A stretch of 64,000 nt of DNA, taken from contig CM030847.1 in NCBI GenBank assembly GCA_018105865.1, forward strand, positions 12,218,589-12,282,588, written 5' to 3'. Both the position numbers and the translations under genes were made by a program. Below, piece after piece: positions 44,273 to 55,640 of the stretch (positions are counted from its first letter, which is position 1; every line of letters starts with the position of its first letter). A model generated the notes under the pieces. That model saw only the letters and a program-made list of their open reading frames with translations. It was not told where the DNA came from and made no database searches. The DNA comes from Metaphire vulgaris. Its lineage: Eukaryota > Annelida > Clitellata > Crassiclitellata > Megascolecidae.

Positions 44273-45930
44273 CCGTATATATTCGTGATAAAGTCGAGAA
44301 ATTTAAGGCCAATTCACAGGTTATATATCCTGACCTCAACTTATACTCGAGGCACTAACTGTTGGGTAAAGTTTCCATACATAGCATGTCGAAAATAATT
44401 AATTTAGCTAACTCTGCGTAATTATTTTCAACATACGCTACGGCATCTAAATAAAAGTTGACATCAGTGATTTTAAGATTGGTAATTTATAGGCGCCACA
44501 TAAATATTAATTAAATATTAGCGCTACATAAATACAAAAAAATTCAAGATTACCGGTAATTAAGATTTTTATATTGTCAAGAATGAGCGAATAGCAGGTT
44601 TAAAATTTTCTTAACCTCTCAAGTGGGCGCAACGTCGCTCCGACGTCGTCCACCGCCGTTCACTATTTGGGCGCAACGTCGCTCAGACGTCGTGTAGTTT
44701 TGTAGCGTTTCGTTATTTGGGCACAACGGCTGAGACACATCCAATGCTATATATCTCTTTAGTATCTATCCATTCGATAGATGGTAGCTCGATTTTAGCT
44801 AGTGTTGCCACCCTAAGCAAGGAAAATAGGCCTTATTCGACCGAGAGTCGGATTATTGGCTTTGAAAAGAGACATTTATAGGGTTTGAAAAGCGATAACT
44901 ACCCCAAATTTGGTCCGATCTTCAAAATTTTTGAACTATTCTGTTCCTATTACACTTTTCTACAACTTTGTCGCTCACACTAGGGGGGTCACCGCTGAAA
45001 ATGTTTTGCTATTAAGCTTTTAACAAAATTTTTTTGAGGGGGTCCGATTTTAGGCTGTAGAGTGGACCCTACCCCACAAATTTTTTTTTGGCACGGATGG
45101 TTAGAAAGAACAATAAAAATGCTAAACAACGGTGCAAACCTCATCTTTTTAGCTTCTATATAGCCTGAAATATACTGAGATGTTCGCTTTTTCAGATTGA
45201 AAAATTTTCGCAAAATGTTCATTTCTCCGAGCAATGAGTTCTGGGGTTTGAAAAGCGATAACTACCCCAAATTTGGTCCGATCTTCAAAATTTTTGAACT
45301 ATTCTGTTCCAATTATACCCGCCTAGAACTTTGCCGCTCACATTAGGGGGCTCACCACTGAAAACGTTTTGCTATTGAGCTTTGAACAAAATTTTTAAAA
45401 AACCTTGGGGAGGGGCCCTATTTTAAGCTGTAGGGTGGACTCCACCCCAAAATTTTCTTTTTGGCACGGATCGTTAGAAAGAACAATAAAAATGCTAAAC
45501 AACGGCGCAAACCTCATTTTTCTAGCTTCTATATAGCCTGAACTATGGTAAATTTAAAACTTATATGTTTACATTTTCATATAAACGCCTTTACCCAAAA
45601 TTAATTACCCAGACTGGGGAGGGTTTGTAAAATTTTATTCCCCTGTTAAAGGGTTAATCGTCATGAATCAATCTGGGAATGTCAAAATCATCCAGTTTCT
45701 CGATAGTTCAAAGCTAAAACGCAGTTTTTCAATCAAAACAATGGCGCCGCTGCCGCCACATGCCCACTTCGCGTCTGCCATTTTTCCGACTCTCACTATC
45801 ACCTCAAGAGGGTTCGCCGCGGTGACGTCACTTCGACTTATAGCTGGGTCAATGATTTTAGACACCTTCAAATACCCAAAATCTAGGGGTCGACTTATAC
45901 TCGGATCGACTTTATCTCGAGTATATACGG
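44273..45930. mobile_element. TA-target (mariner-like) MITE
   Basis: Ends CCGTATATATTCGTGATAAA and (reverse complement) CCGTATATACTCGAGATAAA, continuing with agtcga. TA flanks at 44271-44272 and 45931-45932. The original MITE is about 0.6 kb. A piggyBac-like element sits inside. Non-coding. Confidence 0.75.
44615..45653. mobile_element. piggyBac-like non-autonomous element, copy 2 (inverted)
   Basis: TTAA at 44611-44614 and 45654-45657. Ends CCTCTCAAGTGGG and (reverse complement) CCCTTTAACAGGGG. The interior is the same tandem dimer as 38148-39233, inverted: units from about 44885 and 45243, each starting gggtttgaaaagcgataact and including ggaccctaccccacaaat-like and agcttctatatagcctgaaa words. 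Confidence 0.85.
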
Positions 45931-48110
45931 TATGCAGCGTGGAAATTGTAGTGTGTCGCAGTTGCTTTGAGACACACAGTTTACAGCACACTGCAGCCGC
46001 CGGAGCGCAGTCAAACACTCAAACCTATTAATTTCCATGATTGGGAATTGGCTTGCTGACCAAGCAAAATTCCCTATGAAATTATTATTGTAATTGAGAA
46101 ATTGTGCAGCGAAAAACTGTTTCACTGGGGGTTGCACAACCCAGCGACATGGTCACCAGCTGTCACAGGACTGAATATGATTGAATGCTTGAGAAATAGT
46201 TTCCATTGAAGATTCTGATGAAGACTTATCAAATGAAATAAGAAACTGAGTATCATCTGCAAATAGGTGGTAATCTAGACGATGATCTGAGAGTAATGAA
46301 CCAAGATGAGTCATGTATAAAGTGAACAAGAAAGGACCAACAACAGAGCCCTCTGGGGATCCCACAATTTAAATAGGCTGATGATGAAAAAGTATCATTT
46401 GTGCAGACAGGCTGAGTGCAATGGCTCAAATAAGTAGTGAACCAGTGTAGTACTGAATCAGATAGACCAAACCAATGCTGGAGACGGTGTAAGAGGATGG
46501 AATGATCCACAGTATCAAAAGCTGCTGATAGATCAAGAAGTATTAATGCAGTGACCTTGCTGTCTTCCATTGCATTTATGATATGATTGTGGACAGAGAG
46601 TAGAGCAGTTTCAGTAGAATGATATTTACAGTATGCCGACTGAAAGTGAAGGAAAAGGTCATTTTTAGACAGATGGGTGTGAATTTGATTTGCAACCACT
46701 CTCTCTTGAATCTTTGGCAAAAAGTTCAAGTTGGATATAGGCCGGTAATTTGCTAAGTCATTTCTGCAGAGGAATGATTTCTTTATTAGAGGGTGGACCA
46801 AAGCATTAGCAAAAGAAGATGGAAAGCAACCTTCTATTAGTGAAAGATTTATCAAATTCAGAATAACTGGACCAAGAACATCAAAGAATTCTTCAAGTAT
46901 GTAATTTGACAGTATATCAAGAGAACAATGAGTAGGCGGTGATGAAAAAATCAATTTGTGAAGATTAGAAAGAGTGATAGTTCGAAAGGAACTAAACACA
47001 GATGGAGGTGACCGAGGAAGAGAGAACCCAGTTGAAGCAATGCTAAAAAAAATTTCCGAATTTTAGTAATTTTATCCAAAAAATGCATAAGAAATGTATC
47101 AGGTAAAGAAGACACAGGAATGTTGTTGTTTGGGAGAGCAGTATCCTTGTAGCAGAAGAACAGTTAAGATTCAGAGAAAAATGGGCTGCAGGAATGCCAT
47201 ATATGTTTAAGGATGCTGAGAGGAGCAAAGGAGGTAAAAAAAAGACTTATACATATATTTTATACATTATGAAAAAGTGTTCGACAATATCAAACACGAG
47301 GAACTACCGGTATTCAAAATTCTTAAAGAAACAGGCGTGGAAGAAAAAGAACTACATCTATTCTAAGAGCTTTATTGGAACCAGGAAGCATCAGTAAAAG
47401 TTAATGGAAAAACAGGAAATGGATGAAGATTAAAAAAGAAGTCAGACAAGGATGTGGTCTCTCTCCGGACATTTTCAATATTTACACAGAAAAATAATGG
47501 AAAACATCAAAGATATAGAAGTAGTCTCATTCAGAGGAATAAACATCAATAATATAAGATTTGCCAATGATACGGCATTAATAGGCGACAGCAAAGATAA
47601 ACTTCACAGACCAATTGACAAAGTAGTAAAAGAGGCTGGAAACCTAAGATTAAAAATAAATCACAAAAAATCAATGGTAATTGATTATTCTTGAAAGAAA
47701 CCCCTATCTGCAAAGTATATGTTCAACAACACGAAATTCGACAGGAAAGACATGATGAAGAACAACAAAGTGTTGGTTAAAGCGGGAACCCAAAAAGTTT
47801 AGTGGCAACAATAATAACAGGACAAATGGAATTTTTGGTCATGTAATGAGGAAAGATGGAATAGAAAAGTTTGTTGAACAGGAATGATTGAGTGAAAGGG
47901 ATAGAGGAAGACAGAGGAGAAAATATCTTGACAGTTAATACTATCTACAGGGAGGAAACTATGGAACAATTGAAATCATCCATGCAACAGAAGACAGACG
48001 GAAATGGAGGTCCTGCAGAGCACCTAGAAGAAGAAGAATCAAACAATACATCTCTTAACATGTCTTGCAATCATTCCATGACTCTTTTTCTAGTTTCTCA
48101 TTATGTAAAC

Positions 48111-48698
48111 AATCACGTGTTGCTAGAGGTTTCCTCTAGCTGGTTCTGCCGTGTGAGATTCATTACCTTTGCATATTCACTCTAGCAAAATCTTTATTTG
48201 CCCACTAAATTAGACTGAAAACTTTCTATTCTGATGACATAGTCACTATCAAACATTGATTCAATAATAGGATTTACCGTACTCACCACTTTCCAATATA
48301 AATGTTTATAATTATATTCCATCTTTGGCCAATTATTTCGGCAATAAGGTACTCCTAATGAGGCTAATTATGTGTTTATTCATTAAACTATTTGTATTGA
48401 ATAAGTAACATGAAATTCAAAACAAGAGGCTTGTTAGTGAAATCTATGAATTTAATATTTTAAACATACCTGCATGCCCAACTTTTATAATGGCTGCTGG
48501 AAGCACTAAAAAATGACTGACTTTGATTTTGAGCAATGTTAGTCCAATGACCTTCATATGTCTTTATTATTCTTTCCCTGGTGTCTGGAACCTTAATTAA
48601 ACCACATTCAATAATAATAATAATGAAAAAAATTATGTAATGTAATATAACAAGAAACTTACATAGCACCTCTAAGATTTCTACTTCTACACTCTTGG
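48111..48698. other. No gene seen
   Basis: AT-rich DNA. The short minus frame 48741-48460 has no domain. Confidence 0.4.
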
Positions 48699-48807
48699 CT
48701 TTAGAGCAGCGGTTCCCAACCTTTTTCAAAATTGTACCCATAGCAAAATCTGAACTTCGCGCGTCCCCCCCTAGACCAGTGGCGTGCAGAGGAAAGGCGA
48801 TGAGGCG

Positions 48808-50425
48808 CAGTGTGATTCCAGTTGCTCATTATATTTCAGTTCCAGTTTCAGTTCCGTTTTGCAAACTTATTTTTCAGTTTCCGTTTCAGTTTCAGTTTTG
48901 TATATTTTTCAGTTTCAGTTTCAGTTGCAGGTATTTTTCAGTTCCAGTTTTTAGTCGTTCTAATAAAAACGCAGACATAGGATGAAAGCCCTACATTTAA
49001 ATACTGTAGCAACAGTAGCATTACAGCACAATGTTTATTTGACATTTCATATTCATTTTTATTCAACTGGTTATAAGGGCACACAGCCTGAAAGTCTCTA
49101 CATTACACATGTGAAGTTTAAAGTTAGTAGAAACAAAGTTATTTGTGAATAGGTTTATTTCTAACAGAACATCATACCAGTTACATACATAACTTAAGTA
49201 AATAAATTGCTTACATTAATCATTCATTAGAATACATGTACATAAAAAAGAGCATTATTCCAATAGTATGTCCATATGATCAAAGTAGGTCAATCAGCAA
49301 AGCAGCGTGTACTCCGTGCAGGCCGTACAGGCTTGGTAGACGAATACCGCCAATTAAGGGATCAAAGAACTACTGTCACTGCGGGGGGCGTGACGTCCTG
49401 TTGCCCAGGCCGGCAATAGGTCGAGCGAGCAGTAAACAACTGGACTATTGAGTATGGACCTACATATGGCGTTCTTTTTGGATGAGTCACTTTCGTTTGT
49501 CAGTCACTTAAACAATGTGATTCACACCTGTTACTATCAGCTACGCAGGATCCGGGAGATTCGCCGCTACCTGCCATTACCGGACGTGATTAAACTGGTT
49601 CGATCCCTCATTCTATCACGAGTGGATTATTGTAACAGTATCTTACTCGGACTTCCTGTCAGCCAGCTAAACCGTCTTCAGATGGTGCTAAATGTTTCAG
49701 CACGTCTGATCTTCGGCGCTAGGTGGAATGAGCATGTGACACCGCTATTACGAGACAAACTTCACTGGCTCCGGATTCCGGAGCGTATAGCCTTTAAACG
49801 TTGCTGGTTTACATTTAGGACGTTAAATGACCCTTTCTGCCCGAGTACTTAACGGCTCTGGTCTGTAAGCCCAAGTCGTCTGATCGGCGCTCGCAGCTTC
49901 GATCAAGCAGCCGTTCTCAATTGGTGGTTCCACCCCCGTCTACGACAGCAAAATTTGGGGATCGGTCTGTTTCGAGGGGCAACCCTTTGCTTTGGAACTC
50001 CCTGCCGGCGGACGTGACTAGGGTGACATCTCCTGAACTGTTCACTAGGAACCTTAAAACATATTTATTTAATATCTCCTATTAGGGACATTTGTAAAGT
50101 GCTCTTGACTTTAGCCTTCGCTATGCGTATTGCGCTATATGAAATTGTCAGAATTAATTAATTAATTAAATATGGACAATAGATCAACAGCCCGCCTGTC
50201 GTGCACACAGCTGCACTGATGCTCGCCTACCATAGGCCTATTCAGATTACTGAAACGATACTGATATGACTCGATTTTTCAGTTTCAGTTGCTTATTTTC
50301 CAGTTTCAGTTTTCGTTGCAGTTTTGCGTATTTTCCAGTTCCAGTTCCAGTTCCCGTTAACGGATTTATTATTTATCAGTTAACGGATATTTCAGTTTCA
50401 GTTTCAGTTAACGGGAATCACACTG
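48808..50425. mobile_element. hAT-like element with CAGTTTCAGTTTC arms
   Basis: Ends CAGTGTGATTCC / GGAATCACACTG, a 12-base match. The 8-bp duplication ATGAGGCG is at 48800-48807 and 50426-50433. Both arms consist of cagtttcagtttcagt-type tandem words (48835-48960 and 50275-50410). The centre holds a LINE-J fragment. Non-autonomous. Confidence 0.9.
49455..50165 (+). pseudogene. LINE 'J' C-terminal fragment
   Basis: Plus frame 49455-49852: FFLDESLSFVSHLNNVIH, CYYQLRRIREIRRYLPLP, SRVDYCNSILLGLPVSQLNR, NEHVTPLLRDKLHWLRIPER, FKRCWFTFRTLNDPFCPS. A shift follows, then VVPPPST-type and WNSLPADVT-type regions in other frames. The end gcgctatatgaaattgtcag is followed by (ATTA)n at about 50155. 5'-truncated and inserted in the hAT centre. 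Confidence 0.82.
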
Positions 50426-50714
50426 ATGAGGCGGTGGCCCCGGGCATACACCAGATAGGGGCATCCAAATGAGAGGTCAAGTATGGGCATATGCTATATG
50501 AATTGCAAATTTTAATAATAAATAAAAAATGCAAAAATGGCTGCTGCCATTTTTATTTAACCTAGCAACGTTTTTCTGCTCCTTAATGCTTTTCTCACTT
50601 AAAAACCGAAAACATTTTCAATGTGCTGTCCCTATACCGGATAATGCTATATACATTTTTACTTTTTTTTAACAACATGGTGCACGTGCATCAACCAACC
50701 AGCCTCTGCATGCC

Positions 50715-51252
50715 GGTTTACGGAAAACTCGCCCCCAGTAACTCGCCTCCCGAATAAAAAGGTTTTGCGGAAAATTCGCCCCCAGCAACTCGCTCCCTCC
50801 CCCCGGTTCGCCAGATCGTTAACAAATGAGGACAAATTGGGTCTCAGTTCAAATTTCAATAACAATATAAATATGCAATTGTCTCGGTCGTTACGGGCAC
50901 ATCGAGCCATTAAGAACTGGCTGAAACTGGTCTAGAGCAGTAGGTCTAACTGCTGACACCACAAGCCATTATGGCTTTGCGTGTTTAGAAACCTACTATA
51001 TAAAATCGATGCACCGCAACCCCAACTAGAATCAGACGATCGTCGCCCTAGTTAAATATCAGTTCTAATTACTAGGCTTAGTTGATGTTTAGAATGGCAG
51101 ATTTTGTACAATTGCGGAGAGGAAAACGAAAGTTGGTTACCGGGGGTGAGTTACTGGGGGCGAATTGTCTGGAGGCAAGTTGTACCTGGGTACGAATTTA
51201 CCGGGGACGAGTTACCGGGGGCAAGTTACTGGGGGCGAGTTGTCTGTATCCC
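50715..51252. mobile_element. Mutator-like/foldback MITE
   Basis: Inverted ends GGTTTACGGAAAACTCGCCC and (reverse complement) GGGATACAGACAACTCGCCC, extending through internal inverted copies of cgcccccagtaactcgc (50730-50800 and 51125-51245). The 9-bp duplication CTGCATGCC is at 50706-50714 and 51253-51261. Non-coding. Confidence 0.72.
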
Positions 51253-51762
51253 CTGCATGCCACCGTCCTTGGCACATACATCACCCCCGTTGCCAGTGTC
51301 CTGCTCACTCATAGTTTTTGGCATTTCTTTGTTTATTTTTTAGTTTTATAAGTTGACATACCGAACATGTCAATGATGTTTTTTAGTCCCCAAGTCTTTT
51401 TAATACGATTGGCCAGTTTTAATGCGAAGGCCAGCCGGATGCCAATGCATGCTACATGCGTCTAAGCCATTTCTGTCTCATGTTCACTTTCTTTTTGTCC
51501 ACCAAAAGAAAGAGACATTTACTGTTCACGATGGCACCTGTCGTTATATCATTTTTCGTTTTTCTTTGCAATTTTTTAAAATTCTTGTTTTTCTTCACGT
51601 ACCCCTTGGCAGCGGCTCGTGCACCCCTAGGAGTACGCGTACCACCAGTTGACAACCTCTGCTTTAGAGTCACTTGATAAGAAATAACACTTTATAGTCT
51701 TTGCAATGTTATTGTGGGTGTAAGAGTTAGGCACGAGTAAGTAGATATAAACCATTTCAGAA

Positions 51763-51771
<9 letters not shown>

Positions 51772-51795
<24 letters not shown>

Positions 51796-51828
51796 GACAG
51801 ACAGCAGAGAGAGAGACATTGACATCCA
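51772..51828. repeat. (CAGA)n / (GA)n microsatellite
   Basis: gagagacagacagacagac continues as agagacagacagcagagaga. A simple repeat. Confidence 0.85.
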
Positions 51829-51859
51829 TACGATCAACAGAGCAAAGCAATTAATGTGA

Positions 51860-52801
51860 AGTAGTGGAAAATGGTGATGAAAAAAGAAGGCACCTGACCT
51901 TGAAGTGCTGTAGAAGCAAGACTTATTTATTTAAACTCAATGCATTCAGAAATTGAAAGCCAATGAAGAGTGGTCAACATTTGATATATAGAACCTGAGA
52001 TAGTGTAGTAATAGAAGCTTTTGCCACAAGACGACAAGCAGAATTTATTCAGATTGCTAAGTAGAAAGCAGGCTTTTAGGGAGACCAAAGTAAAGTGCAT
52101 TGCAATAACCTAAATTACTTGCAACAAAGGTATGAACCAACAATTAGGCAGCAGACATAGAGAGCAAAGAGCTAATTACTCTAATCTGTCTAAGCCGGTA
52201 GAAGCAGGAATGAGATCTAGTGAGCAAAAGGGTCTTTGAAGGATAATAATAAAAAAATAATAATTATGCACTTCTATAGCACCATTTCTAATACTCAAGG
52301 GTATCAATCGATGGTACTTCAAATCCATCCGCAAACGACCAGGTCATTCCAGAGATCAGTCAGAGGGAAACAGAAGACAGACCATGGAGGAAATGCTAAT
52401 TGGAAGAGATGTGTTTTAAGCCTAGATCCGAAAATGCTCAGTTTATTAGAAAATCTGACAACCAGAGGGAGAGAGTTCCAGATTTTTGGCCCAGAAATAG
52501 AAAAAGCTTTCTTACCAATTTCAGTGTTTGTTCTAGGTACATTTAAAAATGAATCAGCAAATCTTGTTGAAAGATACTGTTTCGGATGGTTTATCATAGA
52601 TTTTAAATATTGAGGTTGGCCAGACTGCAGTATTTTAAAAACAAGGACACCAGTCTTAAATACAATTCTCTGTTCTACCGGCAGCCAGTGTAACTATTGA
52701 AGGACAGGTCTAATGTGATCATGTTTAGGAGTTTTTGTAATGAAGGATAAATTACTAACGATGTAAACGTCAAGACTTTTACACAGCTTGAGAACAATAT
52801 A

Positions 52802-52853
<52 letters not shown>

Positions 52854-52855
52854 TC
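51860..52855 (-). pseudogene. L2-like LINE C-terminal pieces (minus)
   Basis: Two pieces. 52855-52240: (TTA)n at its right edge, ITLDLSFNSYTGCR, then NHPKQYLSTRFADSFLNVPR, KKAFSISGPKIWNSLPLVVR and RLKTHLFQLAFP, ending ctatagaagtgc. 52230-51860: SCFYRLRQIRVISSLLSMSA, LLVHTFVASNLGYCNALYFG, LPKSLLST, which should precede the first piece in an intact element. The order is therefore swapped, meaning two overlapping insertions or a rearrangement. Both are 5'-truncated and broken. Confidence 0.75.
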
Positions 52856-53289
52856 ATTCATGCAAGTAGGGAGTCTGCAGGAGCATCATAAGCTCCCTCA
52901 CTGGGGTCTGTGGGAAAACCAGTCACCAATGCATGTGGTTGTATTTGCCACTAAAAAGTGACTAAATCAAGATTGTTGTTGGCCTATTGTTAGTGTCAAC
53001 TTATTTACAAAATAATGCATAGATTTCCGTCACATATTCCTTTGCATTTAAAAAAAATTATTATTAGAAACAATATTTAATTAATTTTAATGTGAGCCTT
53101 GAGCTTGTATACTTGAGTGCACTTTGTCCAAACGAGGGGTAATGTTTGAAAGAATCAACCTAGGTTCATCTTCAACTTCAAATTTAGGCTTTGCTTGTGG
53201 ACCACCAGGCAGATGGTCGTGGACCACTGGTGGTCTGTGGACAACAGGTTGAAACTTAAATTCTGTAATCTGCACAGTTACTAAAAAAT
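52856..53289. other. No gene seen
   Basis: Contains a ggtcgtggaccactggtgg phrase at about 53214 that resembles a hAT terminus, but no matching end was found. Confidence 0.4.
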
Positions 53290-54030
53290 ACTGAAGAAGA
53301 TTTTGGAACATTTGACTAGGCATAAAATTGTTAAAGATTGTCAGCATGGATTTACAAAGGGACGTTCATGCCTGATCACTTTCTGGAGGAGGTTTTTGAT
53401 AAGCTAGATGAGGGCAAGGCAGTAGACGTAATATATTTAGATTCTGTCAAAGCTTTTGATAAAATGCCCCACATAAGACTGGCTGACAAGCTGAAGTCCT
53501 GTGGAATAAGGGGGACAATTCTCAGATGGAAATTGGTTGAATGGAAGAAGATAGAAGGTTGGCATAAGGGGTGGCCATTAGGAATGGGCAAGTGTTATTA
53601 GTGGAGTGCCTCAGGATTCAGTGCTTGGACCACTGCTTTTTCTAATATATATAAATGATATCGATGGAGGATTACTACCCAAAATTTCAAAGTTTCCAGA
53701 TGATACAAAGATGTGCAGAAATATTGACTCTGATGATAATGCCAAAATTTTACAGGAGGATCTAAGGAAATTGTTTCAGTGGTTGTGGACTGGCAGATGC
53801 TTTTCAATATTGACAAATGTTTTGCGATGCATTGGGAAATCTAATAATGGTAATGAATATGCTTTAAGAGTAAGGTTCTAATCACAACAGAAAAAGAAAA
53901 AGACTTGGGGGTAATCATTCATAGAAGTATGAATCCATCTCAACAATGTATGGAGGCAGAAAAAAAGCAACCGAATGTTGGGAATGATGAAAAGGACAAT
54001 AGTGAGTTGAGACAAAGAGATAATCATAAA
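53290..54030 (+). pseudogene. CR1-like reverse transcriptase fragment
   Basis: Plus strand: QHGFTKGRSC, then FDKLDEGKAVDVIYLDSVKA, FDKMPHIRLADKLKSCGI (motif A). After a shift: SGVPQDSVLGPLLFLIYIND, ISKFPDDTKMCRN (catalytic box, PDD for ADD), DLRKLFQWLWTG and later KEKDLGVIIHRSMNPSQQC and NRMLGMMKRTI. The motifs are those of jockey/CR1-type enzymes and differ from families A, H and J here. It is an internal fragment only, with no tail seen, carrying shifts and stops. Confidence 0.8.
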
Positions 54031-54784
54031 ACTACCGATCCTTGGGGTATGCCATAACTAATCTTTTCGTCTGGAATCATTTGGTGGTGCCAGAAAAGGC
54101 TGCCTGCAAGTGTGTGTACACTGTACCTGCAGAATGTTAGCGCTCATTTTTATGGACACTTGTGATGTTCTATTGTCTGCATTCTGGATTACCGGTATGT
54201 ATATTCATGATTTTCGGATAGCGGCGGATTAACTCATAGTAACTACTGGTACTTATGTCGATTTACGAGATTTTAACGGACCATCTGTTCCATGTAACCC
54301 AGTTACACATGCGTTTGCTAGGTGTCTGTGCTGACAGACTACCTCACCGTGAGCTGTTCCTCAACGAAGCACACAATGATTATTTTTGAATACGCAATTT
54401 ATAAACCCTTGACGGTTTCTCTCTTCTCTTGATAATGTCATACGGCTACACACGAGGTCAGCTTCTTGAGCTTCGATCAACGATGTTATGACTTACTGCC
54501 TCACAATGTTGCAGACTATCTAATAAATTAACTCTTTCCAACAAGTGACAATTTCATAGGAGTTTTGGACGTGGAAGACGGGCGGGTCGCCCATTTCAAA
54601 GATCCATCGATGTCAGACACTCCAGGCGTCAGCGATCACGAACAACAGTCAATGACGTTATGGTGACGATGAAAGACTCACACCCACACCCAATACACGC
54701 CCATCACTAATCTATCTAAAGATACAGTGTCACGCCAACCAGTGGAGCCGCCTGCGTGTCGGACTCCTGAATGTACATTCACTT
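54031..54784. other. No gene seen
   Basis: Unassigned DNA between two LINE fragments. A ggattaccggtatgta phrase occurs as elsewhere in the window. Confidence 0.35.
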
Positions 54785-55195
54785 AATTGAAAGAACGAGA
54801 ACGTCTCTGCTATGTTTAATGAATATGATCTTAATCTCCTAATCTTAATGGAGACGTGGCACAAACCTTTAGACAACGTAGCGATAGGTACGCTACGTGG
54901 TGCAGGATATGGAGTGGTGGAGACAGCGTGACTTATAAAGTCCAGTCAATGATTGGATAACGTTCACTACAAGAACCATGGCGGGCTGGCCATAGTCACA
55001 AAGCCTGGTATATGCATTGCCAAAATTGACACTAAGCTCAACATGCGATCGATCTTTTGAGCTATTATGCTGCAGAATTCAGGGCAAATCTATACCTTTC
55101 GTTTTAGCATCTATCTACAGACCAGGTTCGAGTTGAGCGACGGAGAAATTTTTCACTGAACTCTCGGCACTTCTTGAATTGTCCTTATGGGAAAT
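54785..55195 (+). pseudogene. LINE endonuclease fragment (family J-like)
   Basis: The frames give, in order, LNLLILMETWHKPLDNVAIG-type residues, GTLRGAGYGVVETA, YKNHGGLAIVTKPGICIAKI and DTKLN. Each aligns by eye with LTEMWHVDSD, RGSGLNVIEAA, INHGGLAIITRYGISITKLD and DTKIRP in the endonuclease at 59945-61220. It covers about the first 130 residues of an AP-type endonuclease. Stops interrupt it. Confidence 0.7.
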
Positions 55196-55640
55196 TTAAA
55201 TATAATTTAAATAATTAGTTTTTGATAATAGTGTAAATTTGTACTAATTTTAATTAAGTTTTAATTCCTGTATTCGGACGAAGACCGCGTGGTTAGCTGC
55301 TTGTAAACAATGGTTCTTATTATGGGTAATCCCTGTACAGTGAAAATTTAGTTTCCATGACTAAAAATAACCCTCATTAGTTTTGATTTCAAGATGCTAA
55401 GACTTGGATAAAATGATTAGAATCACAGCGTCCGCTTGAGATCGGGAGTTTTGTTGAAAACCAGCAAGTCTCCAAGGAAGCCATTGGTCAAGTGAGTAGA
55501 AATCGCAGTGCCGCCTAAGCCCGGGAGGGTACTTCTAAAACAGCAACACATATTGAAACCAGCAGCTGAGCGGTATTGAGCTAAATAAATCTAGCTTCGC
55601 CTGGGGTCTGGCGAATGCTATGCGTTCGACCAACCCCACA
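55196..55640. other. No gene seen
   Basis: AT-rich then mixed DNA without features. Confidence 0.35.

Larger units (their letters stand above)
43693..46168. mobile_element. hAT-like element inside the L2-like LINE
   Basis: Starts CAGTGGTGGCTGGTGG and ends (reverse complement) CTGTGACAGCTGGTGA. The 8-bp duplication GACTGAAT is at 43685-43692 and 46169-46176. The LINE frame (NHIQS then WMDSNK) is restored when it is removed. No transposase. The interior carries a TA-target element, which carries a piggyBac-like element. Confidence 0.82.
42073..47152 (-). pseudogene. L2-like LINE (minus), 5'-truncated, interrupted
   Basis: Tail (TAATC)n at 42075-42097, then tatagcgcc. Coding from right to left: LHKLIFSSPPTHCSLDILSN, NLSLIEGCFPSSFANALVHP, NYRPISNLNFLPKIQERVVA, QSAYCKYHSTETALLSVHNH, ILLDLSAAFDTVDHSILLHR (motif A), a degraded GxPxG region, HLFADDTQFLISF (catalytic). 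After the hAT (43693-46168) come WMDSNKLLLNPAKTEFLLLG, MAHCHLRDLYRIRKFLNK, SSRLDYCNSLLFFG and finally the AFSVAAPKLWNSLPQH region. The LINE frame runs straight through the hAT duplication site. Frameshifted, so inactive. Confidence 0.88.
41690..48110 (+). pseudogene. RTE-like LINE, split by a 5.1-kb L2-like insertion
   Basis: Left part (41690-42072): EVKEALQHMKNKKSAGPDNI, VIEVIKRTGEAGIETVTEMA, then KCEDYRKISLISHVTKLIMR and ARARNKIKPQI. The frame resumes at 47153 with AEEQLRFREKWAAGMPYMF, the DYEKVFDNIKHEEL region (motif A), VRQGCGLSPDIFNIYTE-like residues, NINNIRFANDTALIGDS (catalytic box, FAND instead of FADD), NLRLKINHKKSM and a C-terminal GHVMRKDGIEKFVE. The two halves meet inside one conserved stretch, so this was a single element. 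Many stops; the catalytic Asp is substituted. Confidence 0.8.
48707..51661. mobile_element. hAT-like element with two insertions
   Basis: Ends CAGCGGTTCCCAACC and (reverse complement) CAGAGGTTGTCAACT, 11 of 15 matching. The 8-bp duplication CTTTAGAG is at 48699-48706 and 51662-51669. Insertions: a hAT at 48808-50425 and a Mutator-like MITE at 50715-51252. The remaining own sequence has no transposase. Confidence 0.88.

Noticed and set aside
45663..46031. 122-residue frame as a host exon, with an opposite-strand frame
   Set aside because: It lies across the end of the TA-target MITE. No domain, and both strands are open by chance.
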